Positions 26,385-35,384 of a stretch of DNA of 64,000 nt are shown piece by piece. Origin of the DNA: Streptomyces bacillaris (GTDB lineage: Bacteria > Actinomycetota > Actinomycetes > Streptomycetales > Streptomycetaceae); the NCBI RefSeq assembly GCF_003268675.1, contig NZ_CP029378.1, forward strand, positions 6,820,001 through 6,884,000, in the 5' to 3' direction. The translations under genes were made by a program, and so were the position numbers. Within the stretch, counting starts at the first letter, position 1, and every line of letters starts with the position of its first letter. Below the pieces are notes generated by a model, which was given only the letters and a program-made list of their open reading frames with translations, was not told the DNA's origin and ran no database searches.

Positions 26385-26657
26385 ATGGCGAACAAAACCT
26401 TCGAAGAGCTCTTCGCCGAGCTCCAGCTCAAGGCCGCCGAAGGCGACCCCTCGACCTCGCGCACCGCCGAACTGGTGGACAAGGGCGTCCATGCCATCGG
26501 CAAGAAGGTCGTCGAGGAGGCCGCCGAGGTCTGGATGGCCGCCGAGTACGAGGGCAAGGAAGCCGCCGCCGAGGAGATCTCCCAGCTGCTGTACCACGTC
26601 CAGGTGATGATGGTCGCCCGCGGGATCTCGCTCGACGACGTCTACGCCCATCTCTGA
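26385..26657 (+). CDS. hisE: Phosphoribosyl-ATP diphosphatase
   Basis: This 90-residue MazG-like helical protein hydrolyses PR-ATP to PR-AMP, the second step of histidine synthesis. The metal-binding helix carries KKVVEEAAEVWMAA (about 41-54) and the second acidic helix EEISQLLYHVQVMM. The ATG at 26385 follows TGAGGAC. As in other Streptomyces it is a stand-alone hisE, not fused to hisI, and is paired with hisG. The 35-base spacing from ribH suggests readthrough from the rib operon. Confidence 0.95.
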   Translation: MANKTFEELFAELQLKAAEGDPSTSRTAELVDKGVHAIGKKVVEEAAEVWMAAEYEGKEAAAEEISQLLYHVQVMMVARGISLDDVYAHL

Positions 26658-26743
26658 GCACACGCCTCTCTGAGCACACCCCGAGCACCGCACGTCACAG
26701 CTCTTCTCCCTCTTCCCCCCTCCGCACAAAGGAACCTGACCTC

Positions 26744-27592
26744 ATGCTGCGCATCGCCGTCCCCAACAAGGGTGCACTCTCCGGCTCTGCGATGGCCATG
26801 CTCCATGAGGCCGGGTACCAGCAGCGCAAGGAATCCAAGGAGCTGGTCCTGGTCGACCCGGAGAACGAAGTGGAGTTCTTCTACCTCCGCCCCCGGGACA
26901 TCGCCATCTACGTCAGCTCCGGCCGGCTCGACATCGGCATCACCGGCCGTGACCTGCTCCTGGACTCCGGCGCCGATGCCGAGGAGATCCTCCAGCTCGG
27001 CTTCGCCCGCTCCACCTTCCGCTACGCCACCAAGCCCGGCACCGCCGCGGGCCCGCAGGACTTCGACGGCATGACGATCGCCACCTCCTACGAGGGCATC
27101 GTCGCCGCCCACCTCAAGGAGTCCGGCGTCAAGGCGTCCATCGTCCACCTCGACGGCGCGGTCGAGACCGCCATCGAGCTGGGCGTCGCGCAGATCATCG
27201 CGGACGTCGTCGAGACCGGCACCAGCATGCGCAACGCCGGACTCGAGGTGATCGGCGACCCGATCATGACCTCCGAGGCCGTCGTCATCCGCCGCAACGG
27301 CGCCCCCGCCGACGACCCCAAGGTCCAGCAGTTCCTCCGCCGCCTCCAGGGCGTCCTGGTCGCCCGGTCCTACGTGATGATGGACTACGACTGCCGCGTC
27401 GAGCACCTGGAGCGCGCCGTCGCCCTCACCCCGGGCCTGGAGTCCCCGACGATCTCCCCGCTGCACCACGAGGGCTGGGTCGCCGTCCGCTCCATGGTCG
27501 CCGCCAAGGAGGCCCAGCGGATCATGGACGACCTGTACGAGCTGGGCGCCCGCGCCATCCTCACCACGGCCATCCACGCCTGCCGCCTCTGA
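26744..27592 (+). CDS. hisG: ATP phosphoribosyltransferase (long form)
   Basis: This is the first enzyme of histidine synthesis, joining PRPP and ATP. The 282-residue protein is the long HisG form, with a periplasmic-binding-protein-like catalytic double domain (about 1-205, MLRIAVPNKGALSG, DIGITGRDLL, and the PRPP loop DVVETGTSMRNAGL) and a C-terminal ferredoxin-like regulatory domain (about 208-282) for histidine feedback. The ATG has AAAGGAACC upstream. It is 86 bases from hisE. The remaining his genes are not in this window. Confidence 0.96.
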   Translation: MLRIAVPNKGALSGSAMAMLHEAGYQQRKESKELVLVDPENEVEFFYLRPRDIAIYVSSGRLDIGITGRDLLLDSGADAEEILQLGFARSTFRYATKPGTAAGPQDFDGMTIATSYEGIVAAHLKESGVKASIVHLDGAVETAIELGVAQIIADVVETGTSMRNAGLEVIGDPIMTSEAVVIRRNGAPADDPKVQQFLRRLQGVLVARSYVMMDYDCRVEHLERAVALTPGLESPTISPLHHEGWVAVRSMVAAKEAQRIMDDLYELGARAILTTAIHACRL

Positions 27593-27658
27593 CGGCCCCG
27601 GGCGCCCCGGCCCGGGGCGCCCTCCGGCCACCGCACACCCCCGCGAGAGAAGACCCCG

Positions 27659-28117
27659 ATGTCCGCGCCCCGGCCCGAAGCCCCCGCCCTCCCGGTCACC
27701 TTCCGGCCCACCCTCACCCGGGTGGTCCTGCTGAGCGTGGGGCTGGCGATGTTCCTCGTCATCACCGTCGTCGCGCTGATGCTGGAGCGGCTCAACGTGG
27801 CGGAGCGGATCAGCTTCGTCTTCGTCGCCGCGCTCTTCTTCGGCGTCCTGGCCCTGCTCAGCAGGCCCAAGGTGGAGGCCGACGAGGCCGGGGTCACCGT
27901 CGTCAACCTCACCCGGACCCGCAGGCTGGCCTGGGAGGAGATCCTCCGCGTCAACCTGCGCTCCGGCGACCCCTGGGTCTTCCTCGACCTCAGCGACGGC
28001 ACCAGCCTGCCCGCCCTCGGCATCCAGCCCGGCATGGCCAAGCAGCAGGCCATCCGCGACGCCCGCGCCCTGCGCGCCCTCACCGAGGCCCGGTCCGCGG
28101 GCGACGACACCGCCTGA
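27659..28117 (+). CDS. Membrane protein with PH-like domain
   Basis: This 152-residue protein has two hydrophobic helices (about 21-42 and 50-66), followed by a bacterial PH-like domain (about 68-150, VEADEAGVTVVNLTRTRRLAWEEILRV). It resembles the family that includes mycobacterial low-molecular-weight antigen 6 (Cfp6). It is anchored in the cytoplasmic membrane with the domain probably cytosolic. The function is not known. It follows hisG by 66 bases on the same strand, and a Streptomyces-wide association with hisG is likely (from memory). It is convergent with the AAA ATPase gene. Confidence 0.85.
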   Translation: MSAPRPEAPALPVTFRPTLTRVVLLSVGLAMFLVITVVALMLERLNVAERISFVFVAALFFGVLALLSRPKVEADEAGVTVVNLTRTRRLAWEEILRVNLRSGDPWVFLDLSDGTSLPALGIQPGMAKQQAIRDARALRALTEARSAGDDTA

Positions 28118-28218
28118 CCGACGGACCACCCACGCCCGGCGGAAGGTTCCGGACCGCCCGGCTCCCGTCGGTACCGACAGGGCTCCGGGCCCGGCCCGGC
28201 TCCCGCTCCGCCCGGGGC

Positions 28219-30132
28219 TCAGACCCCGCCCGGCTCCTGCTGCCCCCGGCCCACCGGGCCGCGCCCGGACAGCACCTCGCCGTAGGCCTGCATCAGGTCC
28301 GGCAGCCGCAGCGTGGACAGGTCCTCCCGGCTCAGCGTCCCGCTGTACCCGGAGAGCCGCAGATCGCGGTAGGCGCAGCTCTTCTCGTACAGCGTGCGCA
28401 GGAAGCGTCCGTTGCCCAGCTCGTCGATCCACCCCTGGTCCACCACATGGCCGCTGATGGAGCGCAGCTCGTCGACCGCCTCCTCGTCCCACACATCGTC
28501 GTTCTCGGCGGCCAGCACGCTCCCGATCGCGGTGAGTTCGAGCGGGCGGTAGCTCGGGAAGTCGACCCGGGTGGTGAAGCGGGAGGAGAGTCCCGGATTG
28601 GTGGCGAGGAGCCGGTCCATGCCCTCCGGATACCCCGCGAGGATGACGACGAGGTGGTCCCGGTTGTCCTCGGCCCGCTTCAGCAGGACCTGAAGCGCCT
28701 CGTCGCCGTACGCGTCGCCCTTGCTGTAACCGGAGTTGGCCAGGCTGTACGCCTCGTCGACGAAGAGCACCCCGCCGAGCGCCGAGTCGATCAGCTCATT
28801 GGCCTTCACTGCCGTCTGCCCCAGGAACTCGCCCACCAGATCGGAGCGTTGGGCCTCGATCAGATGGTCGCCGCCGAGCAGCCCCAGCGCGTAGAAGACC
28901 CGCCCCAGGATCCGCGCCACCGTCGTCTTGCCGGTGCCGGACGGGCCGGAGAAGACGAAGTGCCGCTTCGGCGGCTGGACCGGGAGCCCCTGCTCGGCCC
29001 GGAGCCGGGCCATGTTCAGCTGCGCGGAGAGCGCCTTCACCTGCCGTTTCACGGGTTCCAGGCCGACCATCCGCTCCAGCTGGGCCAGCGCCTCGGCCAG
29101 CAGGACGGGATCGCTCGGCCCGGCCGGGAAGGGCGGCGGCTTACGGGTCCGGGTGCGGCGTAACCCCTCGACCGGGGCGGTCGGCGCGGGCTCCGGCCCC
29201 TCGTCGAGCAGCCCGGTCTCCCCGACCTGCCACGGTTCGCGGCCGTCCACCAGCTCCGTGAGCGGCGAGGTGTCGCCGTCCGGCAGCACCTCCGCCCCCG
29301 TACCTCCGGCGCCGCCCGAGCCGATGCCGGTCAGCAGGACGGCGGCCAGATCGGCGGAGTCGTCGTACCCGTCGCCCTCCGAGATCGCCGCCAGCCGGGC
29401 CGAGGTGTCCATGAACGCCGGATCGACCCGGTGCACCGCCCGGTAGAGCGGCAGGGCCGCCGCACTGCGCCCGGTGCCCTCGTGGGCCCGCGCCAGCCAG
29501 TAGCGCAGCTCCTTGCGCTGCGGCTGCTCGCTGCGACAGCGCATCAGGGCGGCCGCGAGCAGCGGTTCGGCCTGCCCGTACATCTCCAGCCGCACCCGGG
29601 CCATCCCGCCGAAGAGCCCGGCCTCGATGCCCAGCATCGGATCGTCGACCAACTGCTCGGTGTACCGCACGAGCTGTTCCCAGTCCTTGACCAGATACGA
29701 GCGGCAGGCGTGCAGGAACCGCACCTGCGGGTCCGTGTCCACCGGCGGCAGCCCCGCCAACGCCCGGTCCAGCTCCGGCACATGGCGTCCGTCCAGCCAG
29801 TGCGAGGCGTGCGCGAGCAGCAGATCGCGCGGGCTCTCCAGCAGCGGCTGCACCCACCAGCCCAGCCAGTACCAGGAGTTGAGCGGACGGCGGTGCCGGG
29901 CCCGCTGCTCGCCGAAGCGGTCGCGGTGCCGGTACATGCGCAGCAGCGCGGTGGCGGTGTCGATGCGCAGCGCGTGGAGGCCGAGCCAGCCGTCCGCCAT
30001 GCCGGGATCGATCCGTACCGCAGCTCTGAACTCCTCCTCGGCCTGCGGGTAGGCGCCCATCGTGTAGGCGTCCATGCCGCGCAGCCAGGCGAGGTCGGCG
30101 GGGGCCTGTGCGCCCTGTGTGCCGATGTCCAT
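28219..30132 (-). CDS. EccA/CbxX-type AAA+ ATPase with N-terminal helical repeats
   Basis: This 637-residue protein has an N-terminal TPR-like helical region (about 1-290) starting DIGTQGAQAPADLAWLRGMDAY. An acidic/proline linker follows, then a C-terminal AAA+ domain with Walker A GPSGTGKTT (K402), Walker B GVLFVDEAYSL (D459, E460) and the sensor/arginine region SSRFTTRVDFPSY. The layout is that of type VII secretion EccA proteins and of CbxX (rubisco activase-like) ATPases. No EccB-E, WXG70 or rubisco gene lies nearby, so its client is unknown. The ATG at 30132 was chosen from GGGGGA upstream; the frame extends 37 codons further. It is convergent with the PH-domain gene. Confidence 0.9.
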   Translation of the reverse strand: MDIGTQGAQAPADLAWLRGMDAYTMGAYPQAEEEFRAAVRIDPGMADGWLGLHALRIDTATALLRMYRHRDRFGEQRARHRRPLNSWYWLGWWVQPLLESPRDLLLAHASHWLDGRHVPELDRALAGLPPVDTDPQVRFLHACRSYLVKDWEQLVRYTEQLVDDPMLGIEAGLFGGMARVRLEMYGQAEPLLAAALMRCRSEQPQRKELRYWLARAHEGTGRSAAALPLYRAVHRVDPAFMDTSARLAAISEGDGYDDSADLAAVLLTGIGSGGAGGTGAEVLPDGDTSPLTELVDGREPWQVGETGLLDEGPEPAPTAPVEGLRRTRTRKPPPFPAGPSDPVLLAEALAQLERMVGLEPVKRQVKALSAQLNMARLRAEQGLPVQPPKRHFVFSGPSGTGKTTVARILGRVFYALGLLGGDHLIEAQRSDLVGEFLGQTAVKANELIDSALGGVLFVDEAYSLANSGYSKGDAYGDEALQVLLKRAEDNRDHLVVILAGYPEGMDRLLATNPGLSSRFTTRVDFPSYRPLELTAIGSVLAAENDDVWDEEAVDELRSISGHVVDQGWIDELGNGRFLRTLYEKSCAYRDLRLSGYSGTLSREDLSTLRLPDLMQAYGEVLSGRGPVGRGQQEPGGV

Positions 30133-30352
30133 CAGGTCCCCCACGCCAACTGTTCCCCCAGGATGTCCCGCCCGCACAGCATGCCCACCGGAGCGCGCCG
30201 AATCACTGCGTTGGGGAAGGGAATTGACCACACCGAGGTGCATCGTACCTGCGCAGGTGGGAGCGGGCCGGTCAACGGCGGATCATGCGGGCGGTGACCG
30301 AGGGTGAGCGGATCGCTCTGCGTGGTCGCCGGGCGGCGGTGGGCGCACAGGA
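30133..30352. other. Intergenic spacer upstream of the AAA gene
   Basis: This is part of the 359-base gap between the AAA ATPase start and the kinase 3' end. I see no gene. It must carry the AAA promoter on the minus strand, but no clear -35/-10 pair was found. The rest of the gap holds a terminator at 30353-30390. Confidence 0.5.
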
Positions 30353-30390
30353 CGAAGCCCCCGGTCACGGGGGAACAACCGGGGGCTTCG
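30353..30390 (-). terminator. Perfect 13-bp hairpin terminator
   Basis: CGAAGCCCCCGGT (30353-30365) pairs perfectly with 30378-30390 around a 12-base loop. It lies about 100 bases beyond the kinase 3' end on the minus strand. Confidence 0.75.
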
Positions 30391-30491
30391 CGTCTGTGGG
30401 GGCTCCGAAAAGCCGCACAATGAGAACGTAAGACCAGTAAGGCCCCCCGGTCAAGCGGAGTTGAGGCACTTCCGGGCCGATTTCCGACTGC

Positions 30492-31121
30492 TCAGTACGG
30501 AGGCGGTGTCTGCCTACCCTCGGTGACGAAACGGTTCACCCCCGCGGTCGCACCGGGTCCCTCCAGCCACACGTATCCCTCGGGCACCTGACGTACCAGC
30601 ACATCGGCGTACGGCCGCGACGGGTCCGCGGCGAAGTGCCGCTCCTCGGCGGCCGTCCAGCCGTCCCAGAACTCCGTGAGCCCGGCACCGTCCCGCGCCC
30701 GGCCGCGCCCCCAGGACTCCCCCGGTCCCAGTTCCATCCAGCAGAGCGCCGCCAGCCACGGCCGCACCCCCCGGCGCCCCGCCCCGACACCCTCGACCAG
30801 GACCACCGGGGCCGCCTCCAGCGTCCGCGCCGGGCCGAAGCGCCGCCCGGTCCAGTCGTACGGGGCGTACCGCGCGTCCTCGCCGCGGGCGAGAGGCCGC
30901 AGCACCTGGTCCCGCAGCCGCCCCGTCCAGCCGAACAGCTCCTCGTGGGTGGCGAGATCGTCCAGATGGAGCACCGGCGCACCGCCGAGCGCCGCCGCCA
31001 GCCGCCCGGCGAACGTGCTCTTCCCCGACCCCGCGTGCCCGTCCACCGCGACGAGCCGGACCGGCCCGCAGGAGGCGGGCAGCGAGCGCAGGGTGTCGGC
31101 GTGGCGGGCCAGGTCGTCCAT
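30492..31121 (-). CDS. Uridine-kinase-like P-loop kinase
   Basis: This 209-residue soluble nucleotide-binding protein has Walker A VDGHAGSGKST (K34), an aspartate pair HLDD after strand 2 (as in uridine and pantothenate kinases, where it contacts the substrate), and a conserved Y-x-x-Y-D-W segment (RYAPYDWTGRRF). The family is the uridine kinase/phosphoribulokinase group, and Streptomyces homologues are annotated only as ATP-binding or uridine kinase-like. The natural substrate is unproven. The ATG at 31121 was preferred over a GTG/ATG-type start 22 codons upstream because the protein then begins MDDLARHADTL. It diverges from the C39-like secreted peptidase gene. Confidence 0.8.
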   Translation of the reverse strand: MDDLARHADTLRSLPASCGPVRLVAVDGHAGSGKSTFAGRLAAALGGAPVLHLDDLATHEELFGWTGRLRDQVLRPLARGEDARYAPYDWTGRRFGPARTLEAAPVVLVEGVGAGRRGVRPWLAALCWMELGPGESWGRGRARDGAGLTEFWDGWTAAEERHFAADPSRPYADVLVRQVPEGYVWLEGPGATAGVNRFVTEGRQTPPPY

Positions 31122-31363
31122 GACCCCAGCGTACGGGCCCCGCTCCGGCGCCCTCGTCCGCGCGGAACCCGGTCCGCCGCAGGTCACGCCAGTGGTTCAG
31201 GCCAATATTGGTGGCACGGAGGACGGCTCGGGCAGTTTGGCGACGGCCCCGCCCCGGGAACCGGCATAGTTGGCGCGCCACCTGGCGCGGCGCCGGCTCC
31301 ACCCCGCCCAGCCTGCGGGTCCACCCACGGCCCGCTCCCACCCACGACCCGGGGGTCTCGTCC

Positions 31364-32737
31364 ATGACCAGTCCGACCACACGCAGAACCGTCCTGACCG
31401 CTGCACTCGCGGCAGCGGCCGGAGCGGGCACCGCGGCCGCCGCCGTCCCCGCCACCGCCGCACCGGCACCCTCCGCCCCCCGGCCCTCCGCATCCCAGGC
31501 AGCCGCCCCCCTCGTGGACAACCGCTTCTGGCACACGTACACCGACTGGCGCCACGGCTCCGGCAACGGCACCCGGGTCCTCGCGGGCACCCGCCCCGGC
31601 CTGGCCATCGCCACCCCCGCCGGCCGCACCGACTACACCGACCCGCACACCGGCGAGACGGCCGCCTGGGAGTACGCCACCTGGACCTCGCCCGCCCACC
31701 GCTCCGCCGTCCCCGCCACCGAACTGATCGCCTCCTGGAACGCCCGGACGCCCGCGGGCACCTGGATCGCGGTCGAACTGAGCGCCACCTACGCGGACGG
31801 CACCACGACCCCCTGGTTCGTGATGGGCCGCTGGGCCTCGGGCGACGGCGACATCCGGCGCACCTCGGTGGACGACCAGGGGGACGCGCACAGCTCGGTG
31901 TGGACCGACGCGCTCTCGGTGGACGACGCGTCGACCGGCGTACGGTTCACCTCGTACCGCATCCGCGTCACCCTCCACCGCGCCCCCGGCAGCCGCTTCA
32001 CCCCGACCGTCTGGCGCGTCGGCGCGATGGCCTCCGCCGTCCCCGACCGCTTCGAGGTCCCGGCGTCCACCCCGGTCCACTCCCGCGAACTGCGGGTCCC
32101 GCGCTACTCGCAGAACGTCCACATCGGCCAGTACCCCGAGTACGACAACGGCGGCCAGGCCTGGTGCAGCCCCACCTCCTCGCAGATGATCATCGAGTAC
32201 TGGGGCCGCAAGCCCACCGCCGAGGACCTCGCCTGGGTCCGGCCGGGCCTGCCCGACCCCCAGGTCTGCCACGCCGCCCGCTCCACCTACGACTATCAGT
32301 ACGGCGGCTGCGGCAACTGGCCCTTCAACGCCGCCTACGCCGCCACCTACCGGGACCTGAACGCGGTCGTCACCCGGCTCGGCACGCTCACCGACCTGGA
32401 ACGGCTGGTGCGCGCCGGAATCCCCGTCATCACCTCGCAGTCCTTCCTGGAGGAGGAGCTGACCGGCGCCGGCTACGGCACGGCGGGCCACCTGATGACG
32501 GTGATCGGCTTCACCCCCACCGGCGACGTGATCGCCAACGACCCCGCGTCCCCGGACAACCCGGCGGTCCGCCGCGTCTATCGCCGCCGGGAATTCGAGA
32601 ACATCTGGCTCCGCACCAAGCGTTACGACGCGACCGGCCGGGTCAGGAGCGGTTCGGGCGGGGTCTGTTACGTCTTCTGGCCCCAGGACCCGACACCTGC
32701 CCAGCGGCTCGTGCTCCGCTCGCTGGGACTCCTGTGA
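31364..32737 (+). CDS. Secreted C39-like cysteine peptidase family protein
   Basis: This 457-residue exported protein has a twin-arginine type signal TTRRTVLTAALAAAAGAG, with cleavage expected near ATAAPA (about 30-34). A beta-rich region (about 50-235) follows, then a papain-fold C39-like domain (about 240-445). The putative catalytic residues are C268 in GGQAWCSPTSSQM, H376 in TAGHLMTVIGF and the following Asp in IANDPAS. No ABC transporter or lantibiotic gene is near, so this is not a bacteriocin leader peptidase. Cell-wall or extracellular peptide turnover is the best guess. Its ATG at 31364 gives the Arg-Arg signal; upstream frame extension lacks coding logic. Confidence 0.87.
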   Translation: MTSPTTRRTVLTAALAAAAGAGTAAAAVPATAAPAPSAPRPSASQAAAPLVDNRFWHTYTDWRHGSGNGTRVLAGTRPGLAIATPAGRTDYTDPHTGETAAWEYATWTSPAHRSAVPATELIASWNARTPAGTWIAVELSATYADGTTTPWFVMGRWASGDGDIRRTSVDDQGDAHSSVWTDALSVDDASTGVRFTSYRIRVTLHRAPGSRFTPTVWRVGAMASAVPDRFEVPASTPVHSRELRVPRYSQNVHIGQYPEYDNGGQAWCSPTSSQMIIEYWGRKPTAEDLAWVRPGLPDPQVCHAARSTYDYQYGGCGNWPFNAAYAATYRDLNAVVTRLGTLTDLERLVRAGIPVITSQSFLEEELTGAGYGTAGHLMTVIGFTPTGDVIANDPASPDNPAVRRVYRRREFENIWLRTKRYDATGRVRSGSGGVCYVFWPQDPTPAQRLVLRSLGLL

Positions 32738-32855
32738 CCCACCGGGCCCGGCGGGGGAGCCACGCCAGGCCGGGCCCGGCCCGGACAACGGGGACAACCG
32801 GGGGCAACACGTCGCCGGCACCGGGGAGTTACGGGCGTTGCGCTACGTTGACGGG

Positions 32856-33638
32856 GTGACCGACATCGAATCGCGCATCGACACGTCCCGGCCGCACACC
32901 GCCCGGATATGGAACTACTGGACCGGCGGCAAGGACAACTACCCGGTGGACCGGGAAGCCGGCGACCGGATCGGTGAACTGCACCCCGGCATCGGGGAGT
33001 ACGCGAAGGCGGACCGGCTCTTCCTGGGGCGTGCCGTGCGGTATCTGGCCCAGGAGCAGGGCATCCGGCAGTTCCTGGACATCGGTACGGGGCTGCCGAG
33101 CGCGGACAACACGCACGAGGTCGCCCAGCGCATCGCCCCCGACGCCCGGGTCGTGTACGTGGACAACGACCCGCTCGTCCTCGCGCACGCCCGGGCCCTG
33201 CTGGTCGGCACGCCCGAGGGGCGCACCGACTACCTGGACGCCGACCTGCGGGACATCGACACGATCCTGGCCGCCGCGGCGAAGACGCTCGACCTCTCGC
33301 AGCCGGTCGCCCTGATGCTGCTCGGCGTCGTCATCTTCATCGAGGACGACGAGGAGTCGTACGCCATCGTCCGTCGGCTCATGGACGCGCTCGCCCCCGG
33401 CAGCCACCTCGTCCTCTCCCACACGGTCACCCACCCCGACATGCCGGACGTCGACGAGGCGGTGGCGTTCTGGAACGAGCACGGCACCCCGAAGCTCACC
33501 CAGCGCACCCCCGCCGCCGTCGCGCGCTACTTCGACGGCCTGGAGCTGCTGGAGCCCGGGGTGGTCTCCTGCTCCGCGTGGCGGCCGGAGACCCCGAGCG
33601 CGGATGTGGCGATGTACGCGGGCGTCGCCCGCAAGTGA
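32856..33638 (+). CDS. SAM-dependent methyltransferase, DUF574 type
   Basis: This 260-residue methyltransferase belongs to the actinomycete DUF574/Methyltransf_19 family, which is greatly expanded in Streptomyces. Its hallmark N-terminal motif RPHTARIWNYWTGGKDNYPVD is seen at about 13-33, with SAM-binding FLDIGTGLPSADNTHEVA (about 74-91) and the acidic strand VVYVDNDPLVLAH. The substrate is unknown for nearly all members. The GTG at 32856 (VTDIESRID) is favoured over a TTG six codons upstream. A hairpin terminator follows, between this gene and the convergent PepSY gene. Confidence 0.88.
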   Translation: MTDIESRIDTSRPHTARIWNYWTGGKDNYPVDREAGDRIGELHPGIGEYAKADRLFLGRAVRYLAQEQGIRQFLDIGTGLPSADNTHEVAQRIAPDARVVYVDNDPLVLAHARALLVGTPEGRTDYLDADLRDIDTILAAAAKTLDLSQPVALMLLGVVIFIEDDEESYAIVRRLMDALAPGSHLVLSHTVTHPDMPDVDEAVAFWNEHGTPKLTQRTPAAVARYFDGLELLEPGVVSCSAWRPETPSADVAMYAGVARK

Positions 33639-33655
33639 CGCCCGGCGGATGCGCG

Positions 33656-33694
33656 GGGGCCGCCCGGCCGGAGTGATCCGGGCCGGGCGGCCCC
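33656..33694. terminator. G/C-rich bidirectional hairpin terminator
   Basis: GGGGCCGCCCGGCC (33656-33669) pairs with 33681-33694. It lies between the convergent methyltransferase and PepSY genes. Confidence 0.75.
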
Positions 33695-33745
33695 GTACGG
33701 TCCGTCCGTACGGAGCCGTCCTCACGGCCTGCCCGGAGCGGACCC

Positions 33746-35293
33746 TCAGGCGGTACGCCGTCGGCGCACCGCGCCCACCACCGCGTCGACCACCAGGAAC
33801 CCGGCCAGGGTCACCCCCAGCACCGGCAGCGCCCAGCCGAGGGCGACGACCGCCGGGACTCCCAGTACCAGGACCGGCAGCGGGAGCCGCCGCCACGCCC
33901 CCGGCTCGGGCGGCTTGCCGACGAGGGCCCGGCGGTCGGCGCGGGTGGGGCGTCGCTGCCACCACATGCGGTAGCCCCAGACGGTCACCGCCGTCAGACC
34001 GATGGCGACGATCGCCAGCGCGATCTGGTTGACCACCCCGAACAGCACGCCCATGTGCCCCTGCACACCGAGCTTGCTCAGCTTGCTCAGGACCGGGTGG
34101 TCGGCCCAGCGGGTCCGCGAGGTGATCTCGCCGCTGGAGGCGTCCACGGCGACCCGGTCGTAGTGCACCGGCCAGACGTTGTCGTTCTGCGCCACGGTCC
34201 AGGCGCTCGCCGCGTCCGCCGCGGGCGTGACCACCACCGTGCCGCCGAGTCCCGCGTTCCGGGCCGCCGTGAGGGCCGTGTCGAAGCCGGCCGGGTCGGC
34301 GTCGGCCGTCGTTCCGCCGGAACCGCCGTGCCCGGCGTGCTCGGAGTGGTCCTCCACGGGGGCCTCGGCGCCCGGGAGCGCGGTGTCGAGGGCGGGGGCG
34401 TTGCCGTTCACCGCGTCCAGCAGCCGCCCGAACCGCTCACCTGCGTGGTTCGACCAGGTCAGCCCGGTGGCGCTGAGGAAGAGCAGCCCCAGGGCCAGCC
34501 ACACCCCGGTGGCCGCGTGCCAGCTGCGCGTCCGGCGCACTCCGCGTGCCCCGCGCTCGGGCAGCAGCACGCCCCGGGCCGACTTCGGGCGCCGGCCCCG
34601 GCTGCGCCGCCCGATCCAGAGGACCAGCCCGCCCGCCACGGCCACCCACAGCCAGCTGGCGGCGACCTCGGAGTACAGGCGGCCCGTCTCGCCCAGGTGG
34701 AGGTTGCGGTGGAGGTCGTCGAGCCAGGTGGTGAGCGGCGTCGACCCGAACCAGGTCGTCAGCTCACCCCGTACCTCGGCGGTGTACGGGTCCACGAAGA
34801 CCGTGCGCTGCTTCTCGCCCAGCTCGGGCACCGCGAGCACCACCCGCGTGGTGTCCTCGGGCCCCGGCGGGGTGACCACCGACGCCGTGGTGCCCTCCGG
34901 GTACGCGGCCCGCGCGGCCGCTATCTGCTCGGAGAGCGGCCGGACCGTCTCCCCGACCTGCTCGACCCGGAGCCGGTCGCCGTAGACGAACTGGTCGAGC
35001 TGGGGCGTGAGCGTGTACGCCAGCCCGGTCAGGGCCGCCACCAGCAGGAAGGGGGCGACGAGCACGCCCGCGTAGAAGTGCAGCCGCACCAGGAGGTGCC
35101 GTACGGCCTCCCAGGAGCGGCCCGGGGGCGGCGTCCCGGGGCCGGGTTTCGCGGAACTGCCCGCGCGGTCGGTGTCCGCGCCGCCGGTGTCTGTTCCACC
35201 GGTGTCTGTGCTGCCGGTCTCCGGGCCGGCGGCCTGCGGACCGTCGGTGTCCTGGGGCGTGGTGTCTTCGGGTCTGCGCGATGTCTGAGACAT
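33746..35293 (-). CDS. PepSY-associated TM-domain membrane protein
   Basis: This 515-residue membrane protein opens with a Thr/Gly/Asp repeat-like cytosolic region (about 10-60). The PepSY-TM architecture follows: helix FYAGVLVAPFLLVAALTGL (about 73-91), a large outside domain with PepSY-like segments (about 100-185), two central helices around 205-225 and 260-285, a second outside domain with the His-rich stretch EDHSEHAGHGG, and C-terminal helices (about 415-505). Such proteins resemble iron- or copper-reductase-type membrane proteins. Two membrane histidines in the helices suggest heme or metal handling, but this is inferred. GAGGAG precedes the ATG at 35293. It is the second gene after the His-rich protein at 35385-35996. 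Confidence 0.88.
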   Translation of the reverse strand: MSQTSRRPEDTTPQDTDGPQAAGPETGSTDTGGTDTGGADTDRAGSSAKPGPGTPPPGRSWEAVRHLLVRLHFYAGVLVAPFLLVAALTGLAYTLTPQLDQFVYGDRLRVEQVGETVRPLSEQIAAARAAYPEGTTASVVTPPGPEDTTRVVLAVPELGEKQRTVFVDPYTAEVRGELTTWFGSTPLTTWLDDLHRNLHLGETGRLYSEVAASWLWVAVAGGLVLWIGRRSRGRRPKSARGVLLPERGARGVRRTRSWHAATGVWLALGLLFLSATGLTWSNHAGERFGRLLDAVNGNAPALDTALPGAEAPVEDHSEHAGHGGSGGTTADADPAGFDTALTAARNAGLGGTVVVTPAADAASAWTVAQNDNVWPVHYDRVAVDASSGEITSRTRWADHPVLSKLSKLGVQGHMGVLFGVVNQIALAIVAIGLTAVTVWGYRMWWQRRPTRADRRALVGKPPEPGAWRRLPLPVLVLGVPAVVALGWALPVLGVTLAGFLVVDAVVGAVRRRRTA

Positions 35294-35384
35294 GGGTGCT
35301 CCTCGGAGGGCAGGCCGGAGGGGGACTCCGTGCACCTGCCGATGGGAACCGGGTCCTGCCCGGGTGAAGGGAAGCGGGAGGCCG

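Noticed and set aside
28167..28178. Perfect palindrome GTCGGTACCGAC between the PH-domain and AAA genes as an operator
   Set aside because: It lies between two convergent 3' ends, where an operator makes little sense. It is more likely part of terminator structure or chance.
31364..32737. C39-like peptidase as a bacteriocin-processing enzyme
   Set aside because: It has a signal peptide and no ABC transporter domain, and no precursor peptide or lanthionine gene is near.
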